Assembly: GCA_947568835.1 (NCBI GenBank) | Contig: OX387605.1 | Coordinates: forward strand, 16,062,418-16,126,417 | DNA from: Protonemura montana | Lineage: Eukaryota > Arthropoda > Insecta > Plecoptera > Nemouridae | Length of the DNA: 64,000 nt | Direction: 5' to 3' | Shown: positions 1 through 12,000 of the stretch, in pieces | How positions within the stretch are numbered: the first letter of the stretch is position 1 | Layout of the letters: each line of letters begins with the position of its first letter | Made by a program: the position numbers and the translations under genes | The notes under the pieces: generated by a model | What the model saw: the letters and a program-made list of their open reading frames with translations, nothing else | The model's database searches: none | Told to the model about the DNA's origin: nothing

Positions 1-81
1 AAGTGCTGACCTTTGTTAGCGTACGGAGGAACCTTAACAGAAAGATGTGTACCTAATCTGAGTCATTTTTTCTTGTTGCAG

Positions 82-737
82 AGTGGGGTGGAGCTGGAGT
101 TGGTGGAGTGCCAGCCTCTGCTAGAATGGCTTGCCAACAACTACAAGAGCTTTGGAGCAACCCTTGAGATTATTACCGACAAGTCCCAAGAAGGCTCCCA
201 GTTCGTAAGAGGGTTCGGTGGCATTGGTGGTGAGTACCAAGCAATTCCTAGATGCTTACTAAGACACGTGGATGGAAGATTGGGAAAGACAGTGCCAAAA
301 ATCAAGTTGTAGATTCATTATTAATATCGTATGACTAACCACCGGTATAACTTTTACCTAAGCTATGAAAAAAATAAGTAATATCCATTGGGCACTTGTT
401 CCCAAGCTTCCAAGTTCTAATAAAGTGATGGTATTTTTGGGGCAAATTTTAACATGTGAACTAGGTTTAAGTGTTTAACAATGTGACTAACAAATTGCAT
501 AATGGTGGTTGGTGCTGGTAGCTTAACAATGTAGTCAAATTAACTGTGTGCAGTATCAGGTTGATGCATACTTTTTTTGCTATGAGGGGTTTAGAGAGGT
601 TTTCTCAAGGTTAGCATCATCCTTCCCTTGGATTATCACTGGCGTGTTTTCGCGTAGGCATTCTTCGCTACAAAGTTGACTTCCAGTCCCTCCAGGCAGA
701 TGAGCCTTTGGACGACGTGGATTTGGATGACTACTAA
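82..737 (+). CDS. ETF1: eukaryotic release factor 1, 3' end (proximal terminal exon form)
   Basis: This is the C-terminal end of eRF1, which recognises all three stop codons and triggers peptide release on the ribosome with eRF3. Visible exons are 82-229 (acceptor TTGCAG, donor GTGAGT) and 658-737 (acceptor CGCGTAG, stop TAA 735-737). The first encodes the family-invariant run [17 protein letters not shown] followed by [10 protein letters not shown] and GFGGIGG. The second finishes the domain with [12 protein letters not shown] and an acidic tail ending DVDLDDY. The intron is phase 1 and the joined reading frame is continuous. The 5' part of the gene lies outside the window. A second, similar terminal exon lies at 2465-2547, so this one may be one of two alternative ends. 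The family identity is very secure; use of this exon is inferred from its intact splice site, frame and stop. No canonical AATAAA is seen close behind it, only ATAAATAATAA-like sequence near 955. Confidence 0.93.
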
Positions 738-1067
738 GTCATCAAGTCGGCTGTCAGGTAGTCTTCGCCTTGATGTGTTCGTTTCACGCGTTTGTTGTGT
801 AATGTTTATTTTTCTTTAGTTCCGCTGAGTTCGTTGGTTCGATCATGTGTTGCATCCTGCTAATGTGTAAAGTAATAGAGTGACGAGTAGTCTTGTTGTA
901 CAGTTTATCTTCTTTTTCTTACAGCACGCTTGATTTTAATTTTCGGTGTCTGATAAATAATAAGCCTCGTTTGATTTTGTACGCCTTATTAATCAGCTTA
1001 TTTTTCAGCTAATCACTGTGATTCTGATTAGTGATTTTGTTTTGTTTGTGGCATGTTATTGTTGGAA

Positions 1068-2388
1068 CCAAGGAGGCTGAAACCTCGTTCTTCTGTTTTG
1101 CTGTCCGCAAAGGAGGGGACACGTTGCCGAAATTCCATGACCGAACTTCTTTGAATTGCAAACGCAAGGGCGCTAGATTGAAAAATAATTAGTTGATAAG
1201 CCATTTAAACGTTCTTTTTTTGGTAGGTATGAGGCATGACATAGTCTTAAGTAAATTTTGGGCAGTACTTCAATCCTTATTTGGCGTCCTCTTGCACGAG
1301 CACCTCCCAATGTTTTAATTGGACTTTCCCATTAGGTGTCTTTAAAAATGTCGACAATTTACTAGATAGTGCAATACTAGATAAAATATGTTCAATGAAG
1401 AATGAAAAGCATACTTAAAAGTATTGTTTGCTTTGCAACAAATTCCTCAAACACTTAATGAGGTGTGGAAAGTCGGCAGAAACCAGAGGCGCCGGCTCTC
1501 GTCGACGGGGTGCCTGCAGTTTATGTCATCTCTTGATGCTTTAAATTGGGCCCATATAGCCCTATTCTAATTGGCACCTTCCATAACCTTGAAATCAATG
1601 AAAAATCCTGCACTTTCAATCAAATTTATACATTCTAGCATGATTTTGGTTAGCACTTTTCCTGACGCGCTCCCTTTGCTTAGAAAGCACGCCGTGGCTT
1701 GGACCCATTGCTCACAAAATGGTTGGAACATGAGAACCAGCACAATATCACCTAGTGACCTTTCTTGAGCCTGAGTAGTCAATTCGCCGAGATGAACGAA
1801 TCCTTGCACCTTGAAAACAATGTTTGTTAGGTATGTAAATAAATGTAAGAAGTTGTCATATTTTCTGACTGCTGTTAATTAACAATAATATTTCAAATCA
1901 ATTATTCGAGCTAACTAACAAACTCCTAGTACATATTTTTATTACATACTTGCATCGAGGCTAAATCAAACGAGACGTTGCTTGTAAGTTTCATCTCGTC
2001 TAAGAGAAGAGTGCCTATAACATAGAAATTTGATTGAGATTGTGATTTGAAAAAATGACTTGTCTATTATACAGTCGACAAAAAATTACCATGGCGATCT
2101 TGCTCTGTCAGAGACACACTATTCGCTTTCAAAACATCAAAGAGAGTCTTCTGAAATCCATAGCAGCTTTTCAGAGAGTCAATATTGCGTAAGCTTGGCA
2201 GGGAAATATTTTTCTTCTCACATAGCCTAGTACTTTTAATTCGCATCAACGGACACTCATACAGCCATTGCCGATTAATGCATACCATGCAGACTCTTTG
2301 CCTCACGAAAATTGAGTACAGAAAGAATAGGGAGTTTCCCCTCCTTTGCGGGCAGCAAAACAGAAGGACGAGGTTCTAGCCTCCTTGG
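1068..2388 (-). mobile_element. internally deleted P-element-like DNA transposon
   Basis: The element is 1321 bp long. Its ends form inverted repeats of about 53 bp: the left end at 1068-1120 begins CCAAGGAGGCT, and the right end at 2336-2388 is its reverse complement with about four mismatches. Both flanks carry TTGGAA (1062-1067 and 2389-2394), which looks like a 6-bp target duplication; P elements usually make 8 bp, so the exact border is uncertain. Inside, on the minus strand, are three exon-like pieces of a P-element/THAP9-type transposase. There is no THAP zinc finger and no C-terminal half, so the copy is non-autonomous. It lies between the two alternative last exons of eRF1, in opposite orientation. 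Confidence 0.8.
1567..2300 (-). pseudogene. P-element/THAP9-like transposase fragment
   Basis: Three pieces join in frame through good splice sites. The first is about 2300-2090 and contains CYGFQKTLFDVL and DRHG, then donor GTAATT. The second is 2014-1950 and encodes LLLDEMKLTSNVSFDLASMQ. The third is 1809-1567 and contains VLMFQPFCEQWVQA, CFLSKGSASGKVLTKIMLE and LIESAGFF. This order and spacing is that of the RNase-H-like N-terminal part of P-element transposases, where the Asp of the DEM motif is catalytic. The next conserved motif, normally a C/D-D-G-A block holding the second Asp, reads VMEGAN here and is followed at once by a stop, so the catalytic core is broken. The THAP DNA-binding domain and the C-terminal half are missing. 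It is a relic rather than an active gene. Confidence 0.78.
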
Positions 2389-2464
2389 TTGGAATTGTAG
2401 ATTTTCCCTTTTCTGCCATTAAATGCTATGCATTACTAACATTAAATAATGTGATTTATTGCAG

Positions 2465-2547
2465 GACTACTACGGTACAAGGTTGACTTCCAGAGCATGC
2501 AGCTGGATGACCTGGACCAGGAACTCTATGATCTGGACGACTATTAG
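2465..2547 (+). CDS. ETF1: eRF1 alternative (distal) terminal coding exon
   Basis: This is a second copy of the last eRF1 exon. The acceptor TTATTGCAG gives the same phase as the exon at 658, so the donor at 229/230 can join to either. It encodes [19 protein letters not shown] and ends ELYDLDDY, with TAG at 2545-2547. This end resembles the usual animal form (acidic, then E-aromatic-DLDDY) more closely than the proximal exon does. A canonical AATAAA lies at 2911-2916, so a complete 3'UTR of about 370 nt is plausible. The two exons are clearly paralogous at the protein level but differ throughout the acidic tail. Either both are used as alternative last exons, or one is a relic. A P-element relic lies between them. 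Confidence 0.85.
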
Positions 2548-5022
2548 GAAGAATTGTTTAATTGAAATTACAACATTTTTGGTTTTCTATATAATGAATT
2601 CTGGTTGATGAGAAATGGGAAATAATCTACTCTCTTGTCCATGTTATTTCTGGCTAGGTACTAGCAATATTTGAATTCTCTTTGAAGTGAATTTTGATAT
2701 CTTATATTGAATATAGCGTTGAATATTGAGAAGAGACGGTGTTTTAAAAATTATGCGCCCATTTATGATCATTTACGCGTCGTCCCCTGGCCTAGCCCTG
2801 TCAAAGTCACAACCTCCAGCTGCAGTATCAATCTTGCGCGGTCCATATCAAGCAAACAATACGCTGACCTTAAGTGGAAACGCTACGTCTAAGGCGTGTG
2901 GTCGAGTGAAAATAAAATAAGATTTGAATAGAATTTTCTTACCACGTAATATAATGCCTAATTTATTGTTGTGTGCTCAGTCCCTTGATTGCCAAAATGA
3001 AGTTACATTTACAAATGTTAGAAATGGTATAAGTATAACATTTTTACAGGCTCCAATGCATTTTAAACTAAACTGCAAAATAAAACCAATCAGTAGCTTC
3101 ATAGAAATGTACCTCAACATATTTGGCAAGATATCTGTGGTCTTTTGATGTGAAATTTGAATCGATTTCCGGAAGATCAATTAGTTCTTGCAGCGTACGC
3201 CTGTCGTACCTTACAAGTTTATCATTAAGAAAGTTTACAATGGCATCATGTTTGCAAATGCCATGCAACTGTACATTATTTTAATGTCCTACCACAAAGA
3301 CACAAACCATTGCCTTTAATATTATTTATTTTTGCATAATATACCAACACTACAGTCCAATTATTTCAAAAGATAGAATTTATTTTGATTTGATTTTAAT
3401 TGTATAAAAATTACCGGCAGTAGTTACGTTGGTGCAGGCGTGTCCGATATAGATTTAGTGTTCCACTGTTTTTATTTTCTAGTTGTGTCCATTCAAAATA
3501 TGAATAAAACAATTTGTCTATCTTGGTAACAATTTGCTATGCATGGCTACTTCATTTACATGTTGAGTACGTTAATTTTGTAATGTCCTAAGGTCTGTGA
3601 ATAGGAGTGCCGATTCAGAGTGAATTCAACATGGTAATAAATATAAAGTAACGAACCCTAACATTAACTTTTGAAGCATTTGTACATTTTGTAAAATTTT
3701 ACATCTTGCATTGGAGCAATGCTGCATCCATCCACGCTTGCGAGTTGTGGACAAATTCGACATTCCTCTGTCAACCGAAAAGGGGTCTACAATTTTGTAC
3801 GTAGTCGCTAACCTCTGCTACAAGTTCGGAAGGCTTGCCGTGGGATGGCCTTTCTTTACTTCACCAAATGAGAACTACCTGTCTCTATGTTTAGTTCTAT
3901 AAACATGGGATAAAGGGAGCATTCCTTTTAAAGTTTTCCACTCATGAATATAATATTGCCTTCCCACTCGCTAGATAGATTTGACTGGCTTCCAAAGAGT
4001 GAAATTTACGTGTGTTTCTGTCTTGTGAATTGTAACAATAATGCATATTCAAGCTAATATCACTTTGTGTGTCAACTTATTTGCACCTGCCAGTTGTCAG
4101 CAAAAGACAATAAATTGTTTACTTGGACGAATTGCTCGTACCTTTTTATTAAACCTACTCATTTACAAACTGTTGTCTTACATTCAACATGGCACACAAT
4201 ATACGCCCTGCATTTACGTCTCCGATAATTCACGAAACAATTGATTATTCTGAGAGAGAATTACATTCCATTCCATTCAAACGATTATTTTATTTCCAAT
4301 TGATGTGGATTACCCAATTATTAATTTATGGTAAAAATCACAAGTGTTTTTTTTTATTTTTATACACGTTAGAGATTTTTCTGTCACAATTAGATAATCG
4401 ATTGAAAAACTAAATTATTTTTTTTTTAATGATATTTTTTGCTAGAAATTCCCTTATTGAATAACGAGAGCTTTAAGCTTTGGAGTCAGATCTTTAACAA
4501 GTAGCAACACTTTATAAAAAAACTTTGCCTCCAAACGAGGAAAAAGGCACTTGCCGGAGTTTTGCTTGAACCTTAAATCGAACTGGCTAGAGAGCTTGTG
4601 TAGCAAGTTTTGGGGGCATTGTTGGTGGTTCAGGTAAATCTGGAAGCAAAAACAGCAGTGTCAACCTTCCTGTACAAGTCCACATTACTTTACAACCCTG
4701 ATAGGCATGTTCCAAAGTCTAATAATTGATATAAATTGCAGATCAGCTGGCTTAATTTTGATTAACCAACCCTATAAACCAAGGTTTGTTATTATGAGAA
4801 ACCTGCAGAAACAAGGCAGTTTATATAGTAAAGTCACCATATGACTTTTGAAGAAGGAAAGGTAAATCATGCACTTGTCCTTATTGTTGAGAAAAGAAAA
4901 AAAAAAATGGTCGATGAAAAATGTGCTGTTACATGTTTACTCAGTGCCATTCATATAGCCTTGCAGCCCATGTTAGGAGTACAGCCATGACAGTCTAAAA
5001 AAAGACAATGAGGCAGTGCCGA
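2548..5022. other. intergenic region between convergent ETF1 and CHMP7
   Basis: This is AT-rich sequence holding the 3'UTR of the distal eRF1 form (AATAAA at 2911-2916) and presumably the 3'UTR of CHMP7. No conserved coding exon, RNA gene or recognisable repeat is seen. Confidence 0.6.
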
Positions 5023-7554
5023 TTACGAGTACGCACCTGTGGCTCGAAGAGCTCGCAGTCGATCTTCGAGCTGCGAGTCCTCTTCGGGAGGAGTGTTTTT
5101 CTTCGGGGATGGCCCGGCTGGGGGAGGAGTTGGGTCGTTGATTAGCAGCTCTGCTAGTTCTCCCTCCAAGTCTTCATCTGCCATTTCGCCGATAGGTTTC
5201 GACAGCGTTGCCTGAATCTCAGCGTGGATGTCCAGTACCTGGGAAAAGGGAGTGAAGATTGGTACTGCAAAATGCTAATATCTTTCAAGTTGCGTCAGAA
5301 TAGAGCTAGAAAAATAAAGGCTTTACCATGGCACCTCACATGCTGGATGGGTTTTTTTGTTTTCATGGTTGGCAACAAAAATGAGTTTCTTAAAAAAATT
5401 AAAGTTTACCTCTTCCACGTCATCAACAGTGTTGGCCACACTGTCCTCTGTAAGGCCTGCCTCTTTGAATGTAGTTTTCAATGCTGCTACGCCCAGCTTG
5501 TACGCATCCAGCACCTTGGATAAATAACAAGCAGTTAAAATCAGATATGGGATAGAAAATATCAAGTGCCAGGACAGAAATTTTGCAGTTGCTAATGTTG
5601 TCCGGTAACTAAACATTGGTCCTCTTTGGACCTTCATCAACCATCATGACGCATTTGATAAAACATGACCAAAACTAATATTTGCAAAAGAAAGTACAGA
5701 AATAACATGTCAAATTGCTAAATTCAAGTGCAAGCAGACAATGCAACAAACTTGAAAAGTATGTAAAATATGAGTGATTATTACTTTTATCTTGAACCAA
5801 AGAATTAATGGTAAAATAATTTTGCTGAAAAACGTGGTCAGTCACAGGTTACACCACATCTACAGACTCCAACAAGGCATTACAAACCATGTAAAATACT
5901 AGGAATCCCATTTTTATTAAAATGATAAAATTCCCCCAAATTTGTGAGATTTCTGGAATATACACATTGAAATTTTGTTGATACACTACCAGTTTACAAT
6001 CATACCTTACAAGCTGACAAGTCTAGTTAACTGGAACTTTAATGATTCCATTTCATATGTAAATCAACATATTATGGACACTAAAATTATGGGCTGCTGT
6101 GAATACATTAGATCGGACATTAGGACATTAGGCCTATGGCATTACATGTTACCTTGGAATCAGATTCTGCCTCTCTAATGCGGCATAGAAGAAGTTGCAC
6201 ATTCTCCAACGCTGACGCTCGCTTTGTGATGCACTTCTCTAGTTCGTTCTTCCTTCGCAGACACCCTTTTGCCTACAACAAGGGTCAAAACTGTAAACTT
6301 AAATAATAGCCCTCCATAAGAAGCTACTAAACTTAAGGTTCAGAGAGCAACAGGATCCAGAACTATCAAAATTAAGTAACAGATCAATAAAAACTCAGCA
6401 ATCAGCTGCACTCATAAACCTTTCCTATGTGCTGCGGCTTCCCAAAAATAATTCAAGTTCTGGTGTTGTCTGCGGTAAACGTAGCTATTTTCTGGTAAAA
6501 AAATTCAGGTCTACCTGAGCAGAACAAGGTCGAAACGGCAATTTGAATTTGAGAAAAGCTGACTTGATTAATTGATTTAGTAATCTGCGATCTTTAACAA
6601 CACACTTTGTGGTTTGGGTCAAATAGTCTTAGTGAATGAGTGAGTGATGATGAGGATGATGACAAAAAATCAAATCTGGTCTAGGAAAGAATGTTACAGT
6701 CTCCACCTGCCGACCAGCAACAAGGGGGCCACCAGTTATCATCTCTTCCCTCAAACAACAGAACTTTTCCAAAACTCTTTGATGTAGAAAAAAGGTTGAA
6801 AGGTTGAAATCGTTTTATGAACTTCAATTCCTCCAACATATATCCCAAACAAATATAGTCTTGAGTATGTACTATGGAAGTCTCCTATCCAATACCGGCC
6901 TAGTGCAGTGTTCCGTAATGTCATGGTGATATCATGAGAACGTTTCCATTAATTAAAGTTTTTAAGAGCTAGTTCACAACTTCCAGTTAAAGACTCATCT
7001 CCATACAGCCAATCAAATACCTCCACTTAATTAGCCCTGAGATAATATTAGAGATAATACAATTTTTCAAAGATCACTCTTGATAACAAAACATTGGGCC
7101 CATGGCATTGGAGGGTCAACAAAACTTTCGATGCAGTACATTTGGTAGCCACGGAGGTGATGTGATTGTGATGTACAGAAATATCTAAAAAAAAAAAAAC
7201 TGCTAGAGCATGGATGCATGGACTGATATAAATGGGAAATTATAAAAATATTGTAACATCGTATTTAAATTGCAAATGCTTGCAATACTTTACAGTTAAG
7301 AGCAATGGTTAGAGCAACACCCGCAATATGTGTAGAAAGTTGAGTCCCCGTTTGGGCACCAATTTTTGAGAGGTTATTAGCATTCCTAATGTTAAAGTAT
7401 GAACATTTCGTATATTTTGACTGTATACATTTTTGACAAATTTGTCTCAACAAACTTGGTGTCAACAAAGATGTTGTAGTTGACTACTAGTAGTAGTCGA
7501 GTAGTCAATAAAATAGCATCAATTTAAAGCAGTCTTTTGGTCGGACAAGTGTGT

Positions 7555-7585
<31 letters not shown>

Positions 7586-10500
7586 GAAGAAACAGCAGTG
7601 TTTGAGGATAGAAATATTATGATTTTGAACTTGCTTCGCTCGCTCGCTCGCTCAGCGATTGCAGAAGCTGAATCGCCCTCTGATTGTTGTTTGTATTTTA
7701 TCATCAGCAGTGTTCTGAATTTTTGATCCTCGAAAATCCTATTAATATGTGGAGGTTGCATAATTTCAGATAACAGAATCAGTATTGTTGTTTATATATA
7801 ATACATGCTGCAAATGCAGCGTTTTGTTCAAGATCGCTGCATGCCTTAGATGGCATGATAATATATTTTCTGATTAGCATTCAAAAATACTCCGTGCCTT
7901 CATGGTAATGATGGAATAGTGCGATCTGAGGGAGATAGTGAGTGAGCGGGACAGAGTGGCGTCTAATTGACGCAAATTATTGTCACTGTCGTTGCAGTAC
8001 GCATTGAGTTCCTAGCCAAAGCGCACGCCCTGCGCCATCAGAGTTCTGCCAAGCCAACCAGAGATCTCTGCCAACACGATCAGACACGATCCGTCGCTCC
8101 TCGTGGAACCAATCGGATAAACCGCAAACGTCAATGCATTTTTCGGCACGTCTCTAATTACTAAGAATTGATTATGCCAGCTTGCCAATTAGCTTTCAAC
8201 GTGCCTGTCGGATTTTAAACACATCAGAGCGATTTCTCATCGATCTAGGTAAGTGTCACGCACGTTATAACGATTCACGCTAATGTGCACAATAGACCAC
8301 ACAGGGACGCATTATGATGGTCCGAAAAATTTCACAGCCTCTAGAGAAACTGTCGACAATCACAAGTGGTGAAGGCAGAATGCATTGGAAAGCGATCTCG
8401 TCGCAAATCTCTCCAGTCGTGGATGTGGTCATTTAGAAGCGAGGGTATGCGAGTGACCACGCGTCGCACAGTGCTGATACGTTCGCGCTGCTGTCAACAT
8501 CACGCGTACGCTCTGACACTCATGTTTTCCAAGTACCTCTATCGCTGAGCCAAGAAAATACTCGAGCGCTTATTTAACGTTTATTTTGGGACATATCTAA
8601 GTGATAAAAATATCAGTTATCGTGTTTACCTTGTATTATTATTTTACAGACTACAGGTAAGAGAATCTGTCGGACTTCGATCATAACTTGTGTTCGTAAG
8701 TGCCGGCTGAGGACACGTTAGAGTTAGTGTTATATATGAGCCAATTAGGTGTGTTGGTTATCTTGAATGATTCAATTAAAGGCATGCGACTTGCTTATCG
8801 CGTGAAACAATCCATGTCGCGTATCATTATTCAAGAGAGAGGTAAACACAAGCTAGGTGATGTTCATGCAGTCCAAGTACCTATATTTGCACTGGTTGCT
8901 CTTCTCTAATAGCTTGTAACACATGGTGGGTGCTTGGATCGTTCAGATTATAAACATACTCAAATGGATTACATCAGAAGCAAGAATTTTAGACCAGCAC
9001 ATTAGAATAAGGATGTTCATCTTCAAGGTTCTATATGCTAGCATGTTAGTAATTGATGCTAGCAATCTCGTTTACCGCGATTACTATCTCGTTTACCGCT
9101 AATTTATCGGAAGAATTACAATTAAACTTGCAAAATTTTCTTCTTTATAAACTCTTGGCGATTAATTTTGGACAAATGTTAGGAATTGGGATATGTTTGT
9201 TTCACCTACTAGAAATAAGATCTTTGGTTTGAATCATTGGTGATTTTCATTTTCAACTCTCTACGTTCCTGATATCAGCAGCGGTATTATTGGGGGCCGA
9301 AGGGCCAGTCAAGCAAATTAACACAATGGAAGGGAGTGTCGGCTGAAATTGAGAGCTTATCAAGACGATCAATTAGAACATAGAGATAGCAGAAGACACT
9401 TCCATGGGAGTCTGTGGCGCCTTTGTGTCAACAATGATAGGATACCAACACTTAAATAGAAAGATCACACGGGCGCATAATGAAAGTGTTGGTTCTTACT
9501 TTTTAGGCAGTTTGGGAATGGTGCATCTAAATTGTCTAACAAGGTAAGAATATCCCCAAGGCAGTTAAATGTTATCCAAGAAGCAAATTAACTAATTAGG
9601 TATAAGCTCGAAATTACTCAGGAAAATGCAGTCAAATGTGATGAAAAAATTGTATAAAACCACTTAAAGGAAAAATACTCTAAATTGATCTGATTCATAA
9701 ATCATAAGAACACATCGGTAGAATTTGATGAATTATTTAGACTTTAAATTTGTTTCAGAAAGTTTGGTAACCTCTAGACATGGAATAAAATCAATAAAAG
9801 TAAATCAGTTATGGAGTGATCATCACAAGAGGTACTCTTGGAAACCTTTTGGAAACCCTTTCGAGCCAAGGATTGATTGATTTGTTGTGTTTAACGCAAC
9901 TGTTTTGACGACTATCCCTGCGGCACTGGCAATGGTGTTGGTGGATGATGATGTACCTAACAAAGCCTAGAAGGGAAGAGGGGAAATCTAGTGCTGGCAC
10001 GTAGCCTACTCCTGTCAAAGAGCAGTAAGGGGATCATCAGCTTAACTTCTTTTCCGAAGGACGGTATAACTCGAACAGCAGGATTACTCCACAAATACAT
10101 GCCGCCGAGAGGTTGATAAGCAAGGCGAATCCCTCCAACCCTTCAACCTCTCTCCTAAACAGAACTGGTCATGTTAATGGTGGTCACCCATCCAAAACCA
10201 GACTCAGCGCAGTATTGCCTAACTCCGGTGATCTCACGAGAACCGGTGTTTCCAACACGCCAAACCGTTCGGTTGTAGGTAGAGGGCCGACCTCATTATG
10301 CTATGAGAAAACAATTCCAATTCAGTTGGCACTGTGGTTAAAATAGAGCTACTTGATTATGCACGGGCCAGACGTCACTTCCTGGATGTTAGTGCCTTCT
10401 GTCAAAGGTCATCTTCCCTTCACAAAGCGTATGGCAGGCCACGTGGCACATTTCAGTGAAGCATGGCTTGGATTTGTCTAAATGCAAAAGTGATTGTAGT

Positions 10501-12000
10501 GTTATTTAAACCCATCTAATTTGTGATGGAGATGCGGAAAAAAATGTTAATTGTAATTGATTTGCAATTTGAGGCTTCATGCTATATCTTACACTAGTTG
10601 CAGTTAATTTATACCAGCCTATAAGTCTACACAAAAATTATGAAAATTGCAGCAAACAACAACTAAGATGCCCCCATAATCAAACCCCTTTTTGCAATGT
10701 CCAACAGGGAAACCCATGAATAAGAGTATATATTTTTTAAAGTGGAAGGCAGCTCTGAAAATACTTTCAGTGTCTTACAAAGACATGCGGTTTGCACCAT
10801 TTGAAAAGCATTTTTCTGTTATTCAATATTGTTACATCAATTTTCAATATTTTTTTAAATTTTGCAACCCTGAGAAATATTGACAAGAATTTGTCAAAAC
10901 AGACACCTAAGAAATTCTCAACTTACCAATGGTCGCATCCCTTTCTTCAAGAATACTCTGGCTTCTGTCATCACTTCCTCTTTCTCTTTCTCGAGCTTAG
11001 CCACGTGCCTGCTGAGTGCTGCCTCGTTTCGCTTCAGAGCGTGAACCCCTAAGTCCAACTCTGTAATCACTGCCTTGCTCTCATTGCTCTTTGCTAGCTT
11101 GATTAGCAAGCAGTTGCCCTCAGGAGATTCCATCAATGCTGCTTTGCCTGAGCGCCTTAATGCATGAATGGCAAGTCTGATATCTGTACCCATTTCTGTT
11201 TTGTTCTTGAATAGAACAGAAAGCTCGTCCAATTCAAAGATTTGATCTTTGTGGTCATCACTTATTGCAGCTAGCAATGTTTCTGCTTGTCTCTGGAAGT
11301 TGATTACCAAATTATGAATTGGGGAAATTTTGTTAATCTTCTTTAGTCTAACTGATAGATTTGGTGCACTTGATATGAATTGAAATATAGCCTACCTTAG
11401 CAACTTCCAAATGCACAAATTCCTCTTCAGGTTTCAAAGGTGTAGGTGTCACAATTTTATCCTTAACTTTGTTGAAAGACCAGACTAAAGGATGCTTGAC
11501 AAGGACATCTACTGTCCATGCAGTCCAAGATTTTTCTGGACTGATATTAACAAAATCTTTGTAAAGGCAAAGTTCGTTGTTTCTGAAAAAATACAGATAG
11601 ACATGTGCAGACAGCTTGGCTGTTTCATTGAGTGGAGAAGAAATTTTGAGTCTCAACCTAACCAGAACTATTTAATCTGTTCTTGTGGTTGTAACACTCA
11701 CCCTTTCATTGTTTCAATGACGGTAGGGAAGCATAATGCAGTTCTTCCATCTCGCTGGAAAGATTTTCTCAGCTCCATTAGCGTGAAAGACGGTGAGCTC
11801 TTATGAAGGCACCAACCACTAATTATGTCATTCCAAAACTTTTGTTTGGAATCCCAGTCTAACGGATTAACAGTTTTTTCCCGGAAAGGAGCAAATAGTG
11901 AGTTCATTCTCATGTCATCCTTCCAGCAATCAGGCATTTTTGGCAAAGGAAGGCATGCTTCTGATCCTCCCTCATTCTTCTCGCTATTTTTTGATTCCAT
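5023..12000 (-). CDS. CHMP7: charged multivesicular body protein 7 (ESCRT-III)
   Basis: CHMP7 is the ESCRT-III/ESCRT-II hybrid that nucleates ESCRT-III at the reforming nuclear envelope and on endosomes. Exons (minus strand): 12000-11702, 11582-11396, 11292-10927, 6272-6153, 5514-5410 and 5238-5023, all GT-AG and in frame, giving 430 residues against about 450 in vertebrates. Residues 1-160 match the winged-helix N-terminal half (DWDSKQKFWNDI and LVWSFNKVKDKI are typical). Residues 230-360 are the charged Snf7 core (VLDAYKLGVAALKTTFKEAGLTEDS). The C-terminus, residues 413-424, reads DSQLEDRLRALR, a textbook MIM1 helix for binding VPS4 MIT domains. The start is the first ATG; the sequence ATATTTTAG just upstream could be the acceptor of a 5'UTR intron. 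Intron 3 is 4.65 kb and carries a 5S-derived SINE and a GT/G microsatellite. It is divergent from pantothenate kinase about 1 kb away. Confidence 0.92.
7548..7587. repeat. (GT)n/(G)n microsatellite
   Basis: A run of alternating GT continues directly into a homopolymer of about 18 G, inside CHMP7 intron 3. Nearby, at 7632-7652, is a short GCTC tandem. Confidence 0.9.
7920..8560. other. CpG-rich segment inside CHMP7 intron 3
   Basis: Most of this intron is AT-rich, but this segment has many CpGs and several good splice-like signals on the strand opposite CHMP7: an acceptor GTCGTTGCAG near 7997, a donor GTAAGT at 8250, and further donors near 8655 and 8697. No conserved protein frame is seen. 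It could be an internal promoter with an antisense non-coding transcript, or just a local composition change. Confidence 0.3.
9870..10272 (-). mobile_element. 5S-rRNA-derived SINE, copy A
   Basis: Read on the minus strand, the element begins ACCGAACGGTTTGGCG and carries a degenerate 5S rRNA gene: GATCACCGGAGTTAGGC, then TTTTGGATGGGTGACC, corresponding to the internal promoter (A box and C box) of 5S genes. A unique body of about 270 bp follows and ends in CATCATCATCC and AACACAACAAATCAATCAATC. It shares the whole layout with copies at 42251 and 57788. It lies in CHMP7 intron 3, in the same orientation as the gene. Confidence 0.82.

Noticed and set aside
10130-10272. 5S rRNA gene
   Set aside because: It resembles 5S rRNA but with many substitutions, and it is continuous with a SINE body and tail shared by two other loci; it is a SINE head rather than a gene.
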